Assembly: GCA_002894665.1 (NCBI GenBank)
Contig: NCRB01000021.1
Location: 1 to 39,935 of the forward strand
Source: Salinivenus iranica
GTDB taxonomy: Bacteria > Bacteroidota > Rhodothermia > Rhodothermales > Salinibacteraceae
Direction: 5' to 3'
Length of the DNA: 39,935 nucleotides
Notes under the pieces: model-generated
What the model was told of the DNA's origin: nothing
Seen by the model: only the letters and a program-made list of their open reading frames with translations
The model's database searches: none
Shown here: positions 32,913-39,935 of the stretch, in pieces
Layout: every line of letters begins with the position of its first letter
Position numbering within the stretch: the first letter of the stretch is position 1
Program-made: the position numbers and the translations under genes

Positions 32913-33869
32913 ATGACCGACGACGTGCTCCACAAACAGCTAGCCCATCCCCTTCAAAGTACCCATCTCTCCTCCTTCGGGGAGCGGTATCAAGGCAAGG
33001 TCCGCGACACCTACCGGCAGGGGGACCGTCTCATTCTGGTCACGACAGACCGGATCTCGGCTTTCGACCACGTGCTTCCCCAGACCATCCCCTTCAAGGG
33101 GCAGCTTCTCAACCAGACAGCGGCCTACTTCTTTGAGACGACCGAGGACGTCGTCCCCAACCACGTGATAGAGGTGCCCGACCCGAACGTCACCATCGCG
33201 CAGGCCTGTTCACCGGTGCCCATCGAATTCGTCGTTCGGGGCTACCTGGCCGGCCACGCCTGGCGGGCGTACGATGAGGGTGCCCGGTCCCTCTGCGGGC
33301 AGGAGCTCCCGGACGGACTCACAGAGAGTGCCCCGCTTCCGTCCCCGATTCTCACGCCAACCACAAAAGCCGAATCCGGCCACGACCAGGACGTGACGCG
33401 TGAAGAGGCGATCGCAGGCTCCGACCTGACCCCGTCCGAATACGACCAGCTGGCCGAATGGGCTCTGTCCCTCTACGCCCGCGGCCACGAAATGGCGGCC
33501 GAACAAGGGCTCATCCTGGTCGACACGAAGTATGAATTCGGGCGAACCCCCGACGGGGACTTCGTCGTGATCGACGAGGTGCACACGCCGGACTCCTCCC
33601 GGTATTACTACCGGGACGGGTACGAGGAACGACTGGAGGCCGGAGAGCCCCAGGAGCAGCTCTCGAAGGAGTTCGTGCGGGAGTGGCTCATGGAAAACGG
33701 ATTTCAGGGCGGCGAGGACGAGCAGATTCCCGACATGCCCGATGAGTTCCGCCTCACGGTCGCCAAGCGCTACATTGAGCTCTACGAGCGGGTGACGGGA
33801 CAGACCTTTGTCCCGGACACCCACCCCGACCCGGAGGAACGAATTCTTGAGGCCCTCACCGACGCGTGA
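32913..33869 (+). CDS. purC: SAICAR synthetase
   Basis: A 318-residue phosphoribosylaminoimidazole-succinocarboxamide synthase, step 8 (ATP-dependent joining of CAIR and aspartate) of purine synthesis. GERYQGKVRDTYRQGDRLILVTTDRISAFDHVLPQTIPFKG is the ATP-binding signature, followed by VPIEFVVRGYLAGHAWRAY, LVDTKYEFG, VIDEVHTPDSSRYYY and SKEFVREWL. It is the longer type (about 300 residues) seen in Bacteroidota and yeast, rather than the 240-residue E. coli form. ATG 32913 begins just before the conserved region; the frame is open upstream. It faces the nitrilase-family gene tail to tail, 35 bases apart. Confidence 0.95.
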   Translation: MTDDVLHKQLAHPLQSTHLSSFGERYQGKVRDTYRQGDRLILVTTDRISAFDHVLPQTIPFKGQLLNQTAAYFFETTEDVVPNHVIEVPDPNVTIAQACSPVPIEFVVRGYLAGHAWRAYDEGARSLCGQELPDGLTESAPLPSPILTPTTKAESGHDQDVTREEAIAGSDLTPSEYDQLAEWALSLYARGHEMAAEQGLILVDTKYEFGRTPDGDFVVIDEVHTPDSSRYYYRDGYEERLEAGEPQEQLSKEFVREWLMENGFQGGEDEQIPDMPDEFRLTVAKRYIELYERVTGQTFVPDTHPDPEERILEALTDA

Positions 33870-33904
33870 TACACACGCGGCCGTCACCCACCGGCCGGGG
33901 CCCG

Positions 33905-34714
33905 TCAGGCAAGCGTATACATGTCCGGACGCCGATCGGCGAGCACGTCGTTGTATTGATTGATGTGCCGGTCGCGGGCCTCGGCCGGGTCCACCTCCAC
34001 GGTTCCTACCCCCTTGTCCTCCGCCCCGGCCCGCTGGAGAATATTTCCATCCGGGTCACATATCTCACTCTGGCCAATGAACTGAAGGATCTCGTCTTCT
34101 CGCTGCTCCCTTCCAGTCCGGTTCGCCGTAATCGTAAACACATGATTCTCGCGGGCCCGGACCGGCATCGAATCCGGACAATGGGGCAGCACGAGATTGG
34201 ACGGGTGGGCAATCACGTCCGCCCCCTTCACGGCCAGCGTCCGCGCCGCTTCGGGGAAGTACCAGTCGAAGCACACCATGACGCCCAACCGGTAGCTGGT
34301 ACCGTCGGCCTCCACCTCCAAAACCGGAAACCCGAGATCGCCGGTTGCAAACAGGTCATTTTCCTGATAAAACAGATGAACCTTCCGGTACACAGCCACC
34401 TCCCCGGCTGGGGACGCGACGGCGGCACTGTTGTAAACCAGATCGGCCTCCTGCTCCGGAAGGCCGGCCACGACGGTGGCATTCAGGTCGTCCGCCCAGT
34501 GCCGCAGCGCATCCGTGGTAGGCCCCTCAGGAACGGGCTCCGCAACCTCAGCGAGGTCGTCCTGCGACTGAAAGAAGTATCCGGAGGTAAAGAGCTCGGG
34601 CAACACCAGCAAATCCGTCTCGACGCCCTGAATCATCTCCGCAACCCGAGCACGGTTGCGGTCCGGCTCCAGGTAGGAAGGCGAAAACTGTAGATACGAA
34701 GCACGCACAGCCAC
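33905..34714 (-). CDS. Carbon-nitrogen hydrolase (nitrilase superfamily)
   Basis: A 269-residue amidase-type enzyme with the full catalytic set: Glu40 (VLPELF), Lys111 (YRKVHLF) and Cys148 (GVMVCFDWYFPEAAR). VYNSAAVASPAGEV and FTITANRTGRE are also typical. Members hydrolyse small amides or N-carbamoyl compounds, and some act as omega-amidases in metabolite repair; the substrate is not clear here. ATG 34714 directly precedes the first beta strand (RASYLQFSP). A strong terminator-like hairpin lies about 17 bases before this start, so expression may depend on read-through. Confidence 0.88.
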   Translation of the reverse strand: MAVRASYLQFSPSYLEPDRNRARVAEMIQGVETDLLVLPELFTSGYFFQSQDDLAEVAEPVPEGPTTDALRHWADDLNATVVAGLPEQEADLVYNSAAVASPAGEVAVYRKVHLFYQENDLFATGDLGFPVLEVEADGTSYRLGVMVCFDWYFPEAARTLAVKGADVIAHPSNLVLPHCPDSMPVRARENHVFTITANRTGREQREDEILQFIGQSEICDPDGNILQRAGAEDKGVGTVEVDPAEARDRHINQYNDVLADRRPDMYTLA

Positions 34715-34730
34715 AAATCAGCAATCTAGG

Positions 34731-34778
34731 AAAGAAAAAGGCCGCCTGGCGTCAGGGCCCTCCAGCCCATGCCAGGCG
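34731..34778 (-). terminator. Terminator immediately upstream of the nitrilase-family gene
   Basis: On the minus strand, CGCCTGGC (34778-34771) pairs with GCCAGGCG (34750-34743), with an inner GGGC/GCCC stem, followed by GCCTTTTTCTTT. It could end the peroxiredoxin transcript, about 180 bases upstream, or be the terminator arm of an attenuator for the downstream gene. The 34779-34957 stretch holds no gene. Confidence 0.8.
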
Positions 34779-34900
34779 ACCACATATTTACATCAAATCG
34801 TCGGCCGCGAGCAACGGCGCGGGATGATGGATTACCAAAGGGTAGTTGAGAACACGGGACAGCGTCAAGTTCGTGGGCCTATGGGTGGGCAAACGCACTA

Positions 34901-34913
34901 TGCAATAACGGAA
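34901..34913 (+). repeat. Dispersed 13-nt motif, copy 5
   Basis: TGCAATAACGGAA, about 45 bases after the peroxiredoxin stop, in non-coding DNA. It is identical to copy 4. Confidence 0.6.
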
Positions 34914-34957
34914 GCAATGCACTCTGTTCGCCGTCGGCGCGCACGTCAAACCGGAGC

Positions 34958-35434
34958 CTAAAGCTGCTCAAGAGCCGCCTGGATCGCATCGAAGTCCGGC
35001 GTCTTTCCGGCGTTATCCAACACCTCAGCGTACTGGATGTGCCTGTCCGGGTCGACCACGAATGCGGCGCGCTTCGCAATGCGGTCCAGGTTCATATCTG
35101 TAAAGTTGCGGTCGTACTTCGCGCCGTAGGACGCACAGACCTCCGCGTCGTGATCACTCAGGAGCGGAAAGCTCAGGTGTTCTGACGACCGGAATTCGTC
35201 GAGGACCGCCGGGGCGTCCGTGGAGATTCCCACCACCTCTGCTCCATCGTAAGATTCCAGATCGTTGTTTACCGTATTGAGCTCGGTCGTGCAGACGCTC
35301 GTAAACGCCCCTGGGAAAAAGAGTAGAACCACAGGCTGCCCTCGCTGCTCCGACAGACGCCAGGGCGTGCCGTCGTGCGTGTAGAGCTGAAAATCGGGCG
35401 CGGCGTCTCCAACCGAAAGTGTCGTATTTGCCAT
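34958..35434 (-). CDS. Thiol peroxiredoxin, AhpE/Bcp group
   Basis: A 158-residue peroxiredoxin that reduces hydroperoxides using thiols. FFPGAFTSVCTTEL holds the peroxidatic Cys48 and the PxxxT/S-x-x-C motif. VVGISTDAPAVLDEF, FPLLSDHDAEVCASYG and AFVVDPDRHIQYAEV are family stretches. The extra Cys lies in a place different from the Bcp resolving Cys (five residues after Cys48), so an AhpE-like one-Cys mechanism is more likely. It lies 41 bases after the LolC/E-type permease gene, same strand, possibly in one transcript. Confidence 0.88.
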   Translation of the reverse strand: MANTTLSVGDAAPDFQLYTHDGTPWRLSEQRGQPVVLLFFPGAFTSVCTTELNTVNNDLESYDGAEVVGISTDAPAVLDEFRSSEHLSFPLLSDHDAEVCASYGAKYDRNFTDMNLDRIAKRAAFVVDPDRHIQYAEVLDNAGKTPDFDAIQAALEQL

Positions 35435-35475
35435 ATCGAGTTTGAATGGATTGGGTACTAGAACAAACGATGCAG

Positions 35476-36738
35476 CTACTGAAAACGAATCGCCCGCACC
35501 GGCTCAATGCGTGCAGCAACCCGGGCCGGAATGTACGCGGCAATCGCACAAAGGAGAATTGCGACTCCGTTGACAAGCAGGTAATCAAACAAATTCAACT
35601 GAATGGGGGCCGTGGTCATGTAGTAGGCCTCCGCCGGGAGTGGGATCAGCGCGTACTGTTGCTGCAATACCGAGAGCCCAAACGCAGTGACGGAGCCGAT
35701 CGTGGCCCCGGCGACCCCAATCAGAACGCCCACCAGCAGAAAAAGGCGTTTCAGCCCGCCCTGAGAGACGCCCAGGCTCTGCAGGACGCCAATCTCGCGG
35801 GTCTTCTCCAAAATCATCATGAGGAGCGCCCCGATGATGTTGAAGGCCGCCACAATGACGATCACCCCAATGACCAGAGGGATAATGCTCTGCTGCAGAT
35901 CCACCCAGGCAAAGAGCGACGAGAACGGCTGAATTTGGTAAATCGTGCGGGCCGAGACTGGAAAGCCGAACGTGTTTTCAATTCCGGCCGCCAGGGAATC
36001 TGCGCGTGAAATATCGGTCGTCGTCAGGTCAAATCGGGACACCTCCCCCTGCCCGAACCCCGCAAGGGACTGTGCGACAGACAGCCCGGTAAAAACATAC
36101 GTGTCATCGATGTTGGTCATCGACGTTTCGTAGATGCCTTCAACCTGAAACTGGCGGACCCGGGGGCGCTGAATCCCCATTGCGCCCCCCTCCGAGCTGT
36201 CGCCGTTCAGGAGTGAGAACGCAGCCACCTGGTCGCCGACCGCAAGCCCCAACCGCTCGGCGAGAGCCGCCCCCACGACGAGGGGCGGTGGCCCATCGTT
36301 CTGCGCCGTCAGCCGAAACGTCCCTTCCTGAATCCGCCCTTCCATGTATTGCGGCACCGTCCGGTTGCCGAGCATCACCACCCCGTCGATCGACGTGTTC
36401 GAGCGACGAAGAAGGACCAAGTTCTCCACGACAGGCGACACCTGCGCGATGCCGTCGACCTCGCCCAGCCGACGCTCAAGTGAGGCCGCCTCCGACAACG
36501 GCTCGTCCTCAACGAAGCTCTGCACCTGAATGTGGGCCCCAAACCCAATAATTTTATCCGTGATCTCCTGGCTGAACCCCCGCACGATGGCGAGAGACAG
36601 GAGCAGGGCCGCAACGCCCAGCGCCACCCCGCCAATCGCCACGTAGGTCACAAACCGGAGAAAACTGCGCCCCTCCGCCTGCCCCTCGGCCCCCCAGAGG
36701 TATCGCAGGGCCACAAAACGTTCAAAATGAAAAGACAC
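35476..36738 (-). CDS. LolC/LolE-type ABC transporter permease
   Basis: A 420-residue inner-membrane protein with the MacB/FtsX fold. One helix near the N-terminus (FVTYVAIGGVALGVAALLLSLAIVRGF) is followed by a large periplasmic domain (about 60-270). Three helices close the C-terminus, with IGALLMMILEKTREIGVLQSLGVSQGGLKRLFLLVG as the coupling region and IPARVAARIEPVRAIRF at the end. In proteobacteria LolCDE releases lipoproteins from the inner membrane. The ATPase LolD is not in the window. It is divergent from pruA. No Shine-Dalgarno site is visible. Confidence 0.9.
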   Translation of the reverse strand: MSFHFERFVALRYLWGAEGQAEGRSFLRFVTYVAIGGVALGVAALLLSLAIVRGFSQEITDKIIGFGAHIQVQSFVEDEPLSEAASLERRLGEVDGIAQVSPVVENLVLLRRSNTSIDGVVMLGNRTVPQYMEGRIQEGTFRLTAQNDGPPPLVVGAALAERLGLAVGDQVAAFSLLNGDSSEGGAMGIQRPRVRQFQVEGIYETSMTNIDDTYVFTGLSVAQSLAGFGQGEVSRFDLTTTDISRADSLAAGIENTFGFPVSARTIYQIQPFSSLFAWVDLQQSIIPLVIGVIVIVAAFNIIGALLMMILEKTREIGVLQSLGVSQGGLKRLFLLVGVLIGVAGATIGSVTAFGLSVLQQQYALIPLPAEAYYMTTAPIQLNLFDYLLVNGVAILLCAIAAYIPARVAARIEPVRAIRFQ

Positions 36739-36903
36739 GGCAACGCAACACCTTCACGGAAGACGATCTCATCTCTCAACGGGCCTGGGCGACAGGAGTT
36801 GTGCCCTGCCCAGGTGGAACCGGTTCCGAACAAGCCCCGAATCGGCCCCGTTGAGTATTCCTCCTTTCCAAGAACGGTTTCGCACACCAAGCCACTGCTC
36901 AAT

Positions 36904-38595
36904 ATGACCAACGCGCACGCCACCACGCCCCCTCCGGAGAATGAACCGACCCTCTCGTATGCCCCTGGCTCCGACGAGCGCCGGGCGGTGCAGGAGCGTC
37001 TGACGGAGCTCCGCAACCAGGTGGTGGACATCCCCGCGATCATTGATGGGGACCCGGTCGAGACGGGCTCCACAACAACAGTTTCGCCGCCTCACGACCA
37101 CGAGCACACACTGGGCCACGTGCATCAGTCGGGGCGCGACGAGGTCGAGCAGGCCATTGCGGCCGCCCAGAAAGCCAAGGCCGAGTGGGCCGCGATGAGT
37201 TTTGAGGACCGGGCCGCCATTTTCCTCCGGGCCGCGGATCTGCTCGCCGGTCCCTACCGGGACACCATCAATGCCGCCACCATGCTCGGGCAGGGAAAGA
37301 ACATACACCAGGCCGAGATCGACGCAGCCTGCGAGCTGATCGACTTCCTCCGCTTCAACGTCCTCTTTGCGGAGCAGATCTACAAGGATCAGCCCAATAG
37401 CTCCTCGGGCGTCTGGAATCAGATGCAGTACCGGCCGCTGGAGGGCTTCGTGCTGGCCGTCACCCCCTTCAACTTTACCGCCATCCAGGGCAACCTCCCC
37501 ACCGCCCCGGCGCTCATGGGGAACACGGTGCTCTGGAAACCAGCCTCGCGCTCCGTCTACTCCGCCTATTTCACGTACAAGGTGCTGGAGGAGGCCGGCC
37601 TCCCGCCCGGCGTCATCAACATGCTGCCGGCGGATGATGGCGCTGCCGTCGGCACGCCCGCGCTCAAGTCCGAGCACTTCGCCGGCCTGCACTTCACGGG
37701 ATCCCAGGCAACGTTCGACCACCTCTGGTCCACGATTGGGGACAACCTGGACCGCTACAATACCTACCCGACAGTCGTCGGGGAAACCGGGGGCAAAGAC
37801 TTCATCGTTGCCCACCCGTCGGCCGATGTGGAGCAGACCGCCACCGCGATCGTCCGCGGCTCCTTCGAGTACCAGGGGCAGAAATGCTCGGCGTCCTCCC
37901 GGCTCTACCTTCCCGAGTCCCTCTGGCCCGACCTCAAAGACGAACTCCGCAATCAGATCGACGAGATCACGGTCGGCCCCCCGGAAGACTTTACCAACTT
38001 CGTCAACGCCGTTATCGACGAACGGGCCTTCAATAAAATCGCCGGGTATATCGACTACGCCCGCGAAGACGACGACGCCACAATTCTCGTGGGCGGAGAC
38101 TACGACGACTCCACCGGATACTTTATCGAGCCGACGGTCGTGGTCACCACCGACCCGAAGCACAAGTGCATGCGGGAAGAGATCTTCGGTCCGGTGACCA
38201 CTGTCTACGTCTACCCCGACGACGAATTTGCCTCCACCCTCTCCCTCGTCGACGAGACGTCGCCCTACGGACTTACCGGGGCCATCTTTGCGGAGGACCG
38301 TACCGCCATTCGGCTCGCGTCCGACGTGTTGGAGCAAGCCGCCGGCAACTTTTACATCAACGACAAACCCACCGGGGCGGTCGTGGGACAGCAGCCCTTT
38401 GGAGGGGCCCGCAAGTCCGGGACCAACGACAAGGCCGGCTCCGCATACAATCTAATGCAGTGGGTCTCCCCCCGGGCCATCAAGGAAAACTTTAATCCCC
38501 CGCGGCATTTTGGGTACGAGTGGAACCAGCCCGACCTCGACAAGCAGTCGAAAACAGCCCGAACTGAAGTCGGTGACGGCTCCGTGTCCGCGTAG
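36904..38595 (+). CDS. pruA: L-glutamate gamma-semialdehyde (P5C) dehydrogenase
   Basis: A 563-residue aldehyde dehydrogenase of the single-function type that oxidises P5C, made from proline, to glutamate with NAD. The NAD-binding part has AVTPFNFTAIQGNLPTAPAL and WKPASRSVYSAYFTYKVLEEAGLPPGVIN. The catalytic general base is Glu294 (VVGETGGKD) and the nucleophile Cys328 (EYQGQKCSASSR), with EEIFGPVTTVYVY and QQPFGGARKSGTNDKAG towards the end. Length and N-terminal form match the human ALDH4A1 and Bacteroidota enzymes. ATG 36904 is used; the open frame further up overlaps the divergent permease gene. The partner proline dehydrogenase is not in the window. Confidence 0.96.
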   Translation: MTNAHATTPPPENEPTLSYAPGSDERRAVQERLTELRNQVVDIPAIIDGDPVETGSTTTVSPPHDHEHTLGHVHQSGRDEVEQAIAAAQKAKAEWAAMSFEDRAAIFLRAADLLAGPYRDTINAATMLGQGKNIHQAEIDAACELIDFLRFNVLFAEQIYKDQPNSSSGVWNQMQYRPLEGFVLAVTPFNFTAIQGNLPTAPALMGNTVLWKPASRSVYSAYFTYKVLEEAGLPPGVINMLPADDGAAVGTPALKSEHFAGLHFTGSQATFDHLWSTIGDNLDRYNTYPTVVGETGGKDFIVAHPSADVEQTATAIVRGSFEYQGQKCSASSRLYLPESLWPDLKDELRNQIDEITVGPPEDFTNFVNAVIDERAFNKIAGYIDYAREDDDATILVGGDYDDSTGYFIEPTVVVTTDPKHKCMREEIFGPVTTVYVYPDDEFASTLSLVDETSPYGLTGAIFAEDRTAIRLASDVLEQAAGNFYINDKPTGAVVGQQPFGGARKSGTNDKAGSAYNLMQWVSPRAIKENFNPPRHFGYEWNQPDLDKQSKTARTEVGDGSVSA

Positions 38596-38597
38596 AC

Positions 38598-38610
38598 TTT
38601 GCAATAGAAC
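38598..38610 (+). repeat. Dispersed 13-nt motif, copy 6 (diverged)
   Basis: TTTGCAATAGAAC, 3 bases after the pruA stop. It keeps TTTGCAATA but has lost the CGG, so it is the weakest copy. Confidence 0.35.
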
Positions 38611-38639
38611 CTCCTCATCGGGACAGTTGCGGAGTCGAG

Positions 38640-38701
38640 TCCGGGGGAAGAGAGCCCACGCGCTCGTACGACAGCGTGGACTCTGCCCCCGGATTCTTCT
38701 T
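38640..38701 (+). terminator. Strong terminator after pruA
   Basis: TCCGGGGG (38640-38647) pairs with CCCCCGGA (38686-38693), enclosing a second stem CCACGC (38656-38661) / GCGTGG (38674-38679), and is followed by TTCTTCTT. It ends the pruA transcript 45 bases after the stop codon. Confidence 0.85.
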
Positions 38702-38721
38702 GACAAAAGCGACTCCCCAGC

Positions 38722-39210
38722 GTGGCGTGCACCTTCCAAAGCGTTGACCATCCGGGCGATACCCCAGCATCCGCCGTGTATTCTCGGGCCCTGGCGCGCC
38801 CAATTGGGGCGTGCCTGGTCCCGGTCATGCTGGGCGCAGCGGCCGCGGCGCTTCAGGGACAGCCCGTGTGGGGCTACCTGATTTGGGGCCTCCCCAGTGC
38901 GCTCGTCGGCGCAACGCTGTGGACCCAGTTCCGGCTGATGCGCACGCCTGTCGAGTTGCACCTCCGTTCAGGGCAGGCCGCCATCCAGAGCCTGCACGAG
39001 GTGATGCACGGGCAGTCCCCAACCTGGCATGCCCTACATCACGTCCGCGCCGGTCGCTGGGACGTTGAATTGTCCGTCGGGTGGCGCACCTATTCTTTTC
39101 GACCGGCAGAGTGGCCGCAGTACGACCAACTCCGAGACGCGGCCCAGAAAGCATTTCGCTCGCCCCAGGGGGCGGCCCAGCAGTCGACTCCTTCTCCTTC
39201 CCGGAGCTAA
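38722..39210 (+). CDS. Two-helix membrane protein of unknown function
   Basis: A 162-residue frame starting with GTG. Two hydrophobic segments, ARPIGACLVPVMLGAAAAAL and WGYLIWGLPSALVGATLW (about 26-66), form a hairpin at the N-terminus. A soluble part follows (LHLRSGQAAIQSLHEVMHG, RAGRWDVELSVGWRTYSFRP, WPQYDQLRDAAQKAF) with a mixed beta/alpha pattern. I do not recognise the family. The start is uncertain; no ATG precedes the first helix. It lies 21 bases after the pruA terminator and is tail-to-tail with the small lipoprotein gene. Confidence 0.6.
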   Translation: MACTFQSVDHPGDTPASAVYSRALARPIGACLVPVMLGAAAAALQGQPVWGYLIWGLPSALVGATLWTQFRLMRTPVELHLRSGQAAIQSLHEVMHGQSPTWHALHHVRAGRWDVELSVGWRTYSFRPAEWPQYDQLRDAAQKAFRSPQGAAQQSTPSPSRS

Positions 39211-39223
39211 TGGCAGAAGGATT

Positions 39224-39460
39224 TTATTTTGCAATAACGGAGTTAAACGTCGCGGGAAGCGACACACCGACTGCCCCCGGCGAAGCAACGGCAACGGACG
39301 GTGTCTCCATCACCTGAACACTGCTGCTTGGGCGGCCCGGGGGCTCCGGGAAATTATTGTCCTCGCTTTCGTCTCCACTCCCGAGGAGTCCACACCCGGT
39401 TATGGCACTGAGCAGAACGAGCAGCCCCCCCATCACGACGAGGCGGGACGCGCTGTACAT
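39224..39460 (-). CDS. Small putative lipoprotein
   Basis: A 78-residue protein with a clear lipoprotein signal: basic start (MYSASR), hydrophobic VVMGGLLVLLSAI and lipobox ITGC, Cys at about residue 20, then GLLGSGDESEDNN. The mature part of about 58 residues is Ser/Pro/Val-rich with no known fold. An ATG six codons upstream is an alternative start. The final codons (NSVIAK) are encoded by a copy of the 13-nt motif. Without a homologue this stays a moderate call. Confidence 0.55.
   Translation of the reverse strand: MYSASRLVVMGGLLVLLSAITGCGLLGSGDESEDNNFPEPPGRPSSSVQVMETPSVAVASPGAVGVSLPATFNSVIAK
39229..39241 (+). repeat. Dispersed 13-nt motif, copy 7
   Basis: TTGCAATAACGGA preceded by TTTTATT, lying at the 3' end of the small lipoprotein gene and 19 bases after the stop of the convergent membrane-protein gene. 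Confidence 0.55.
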
Positions 39461-39570
39461 GGGATCAGGAATATGCATAAGACCCGGAATTCTTGCTCGG
39501 GGAAAATGGTAGAGGGCGGATTTTCCTGCGGTGCGCTTAAGTAACGTCAATCGACAATGTGGGGCATGCC

Positions 39571-39620
39571 GTCATTTCGACCGGAGAGCGCCGAACGGGC
39601 GCTCGGAGTAGAGAAATCTC
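39571..39620 (+). repeat. REP-like palindromic repeat, copy A
   Basis: Starts GTCATTTCGACCGGAG and ends GAGAAATCTC, with an inner perfect stem GAGCGCC (39586-39592) / GGCGCTC (39598-39604). This frame is shared by a well-known style of dispersed intergenic repeats in Bacteroidota genomes. Confidence 0.7.
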
Positions 39621-39793
39621 CACAGATCCCGCGAAAACGGCCTGTTTCCGCCCCCGCTCTTGACGAACGAAGAGGTCGGAGGATCCGAAGACCCATTGCG
39701 CAATCCACAAACTGAAGATTGAGTGCACTTAGTACTTCGTCAAGTTAATTCTTTAGGGGCCGAATCGAACTCAAAATCCCGAACATCCAGCAC

Positions 39794-39863
39794 GTCATGT
39801 CGAGCACGGTCGAGAAATCTTCTTGGCGAAGCCGCCTCCTTCGGGGAGGCTTCTCGACTGTGC
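39794..39863 (+). repeat. REP-like palindromic repeat, copy B
   Basis: Starts GTCATGTCGAGCACGG and runs to GAGAAATCT, like copy A. GCACGGTCGAGAA (39804-39816) pairs with TTCTCGACTGTGC (39851-39863) apart from one mismatch, enclosing an inner GCCTCC (39834-39839) / GGAGGC (39845-39850) hairpin. Related GAGCGAAGCG-type sequence continues towards the window end. Confidence 0.7.
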
Positions 39864-39935
39864 TGGGAGCGAAGCGCCCTGAGCGTAAGCGAAGAAGTGC
39901 TCGTGGAGTGCGACCGAATAGTCACCGGGCTGCGC

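Larger units (their letters stand above)
39461..39935. other. Gene-poor end of the window
   Basis: About 475 bases with no supportable gene. It holds two palindromic intergenic repeats (39571-39620 and 39794-39863) and a tail (GGGAGCGAAGCGCCCTGAGC...) in the style of Bacteroidota dispersed repeats. Short frames here have biased composition and no family features. Confidence 0.6.

Noticed and set aside
39659-39745. Inverted pair CTTGACGAA / TTCGTCAAG flanking about 70 bases
   Set aside because: Arms are short, the interior has no gene or hairpin continuity, and a chance origin is likely in a repeat-rich end.
1-39935. tRNA genes, rRNA genes, CRISPR arrays, insertion sequences
   Set aside because: Intergenic gaps are short and were read on both strands; no cloverleaf, regular spaced repeats or transposase genes were found.

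Overview
The window looks like a piece of chromosome from a Salinibacter-like member of the Rhodothermota (Bacteroidota side). Reasons: GC-rich DNA, acidic proteins, few Shine-Dalgarno sites, a xanthorhodopsin with a carotenoid-antenna glycine next to carotenoid genes, a subtilase with a type IX secretion tail, and Bacteroidota-style intergenic repeats. The species assignment is from memory of protein families, not from a search. The first 126 bases are a perfect fold-back and the last few hundred bases are dispersed-repeat DNA, so this is probably a whole contig or clone insert with an artefact at one end and a repeat at the other.

Region 1 (1-12001, all plus strand) is housekeeping. It holds the 3' part of infB, then rbfA, truB, ribF, rpsO, pnp (translation, RNA modification and decay, FMN/FAD), galE, scpA-scpB-rluB (chromosome condensation, rRNA pseudouridine), guaB and an M24 aminopeptidase. 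Region 2 (12010-17734) has a 1463-residue secreted subtilase and a membrane GT-C type glycosyltransferase, followed by convergent miaA.

Region 3 (18805-22153, minus strand) is a light-harvesting block in the order CrtO-type ketolase, fused lycopene cyclase, xanthorhodopsin. These could supply the proton pump and the last ring-forming and ring-oxidising steps of its keto-carotenoid antenna. Region 4 (22378-26643, plus strand) has a small membrane protein, a KynB-like hydrolase, a baeRF7 protein, and a tandem pair of tyrosine recombinases. The first recombinase has lost its catalytic tyrosine; the second is intact and has a recombination-site-like inverted repeat at its start.

Region 5 (26640-30473, minus strand) is the most interesting: a tight four-gene operon of a GTP cyclohydrolase II fused to a RibD-type reductase without deaminase, a zinc-less BchC-like dehydrogenase, a PTPS/QueD-like protein and a SAM methyltransferase. 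Its leader carries nested 9-nt complementary segments that could form mutually exclusive structures, one at the start codon. Together they suggest an uncharacterised GTP-derived metabolite pathway, possibly RNA-regulated. Divergent from it are a degenerate ThiD-like kinase, a LacI-family regulator and purC.

Region 6 (33905-39460) holds a nitrilase-family amidase, a peroxiredoxin, a LolC/E-type permease, pruA, a two-helix membrane protein and a tiny lipoprotein. A 13-nt motif (TGCAATAACGGAA and close variants) occurs seven times across the window, mostly at gene junctions. No tRNA, rRNA, CRISPR array or insertion sequence was seen.
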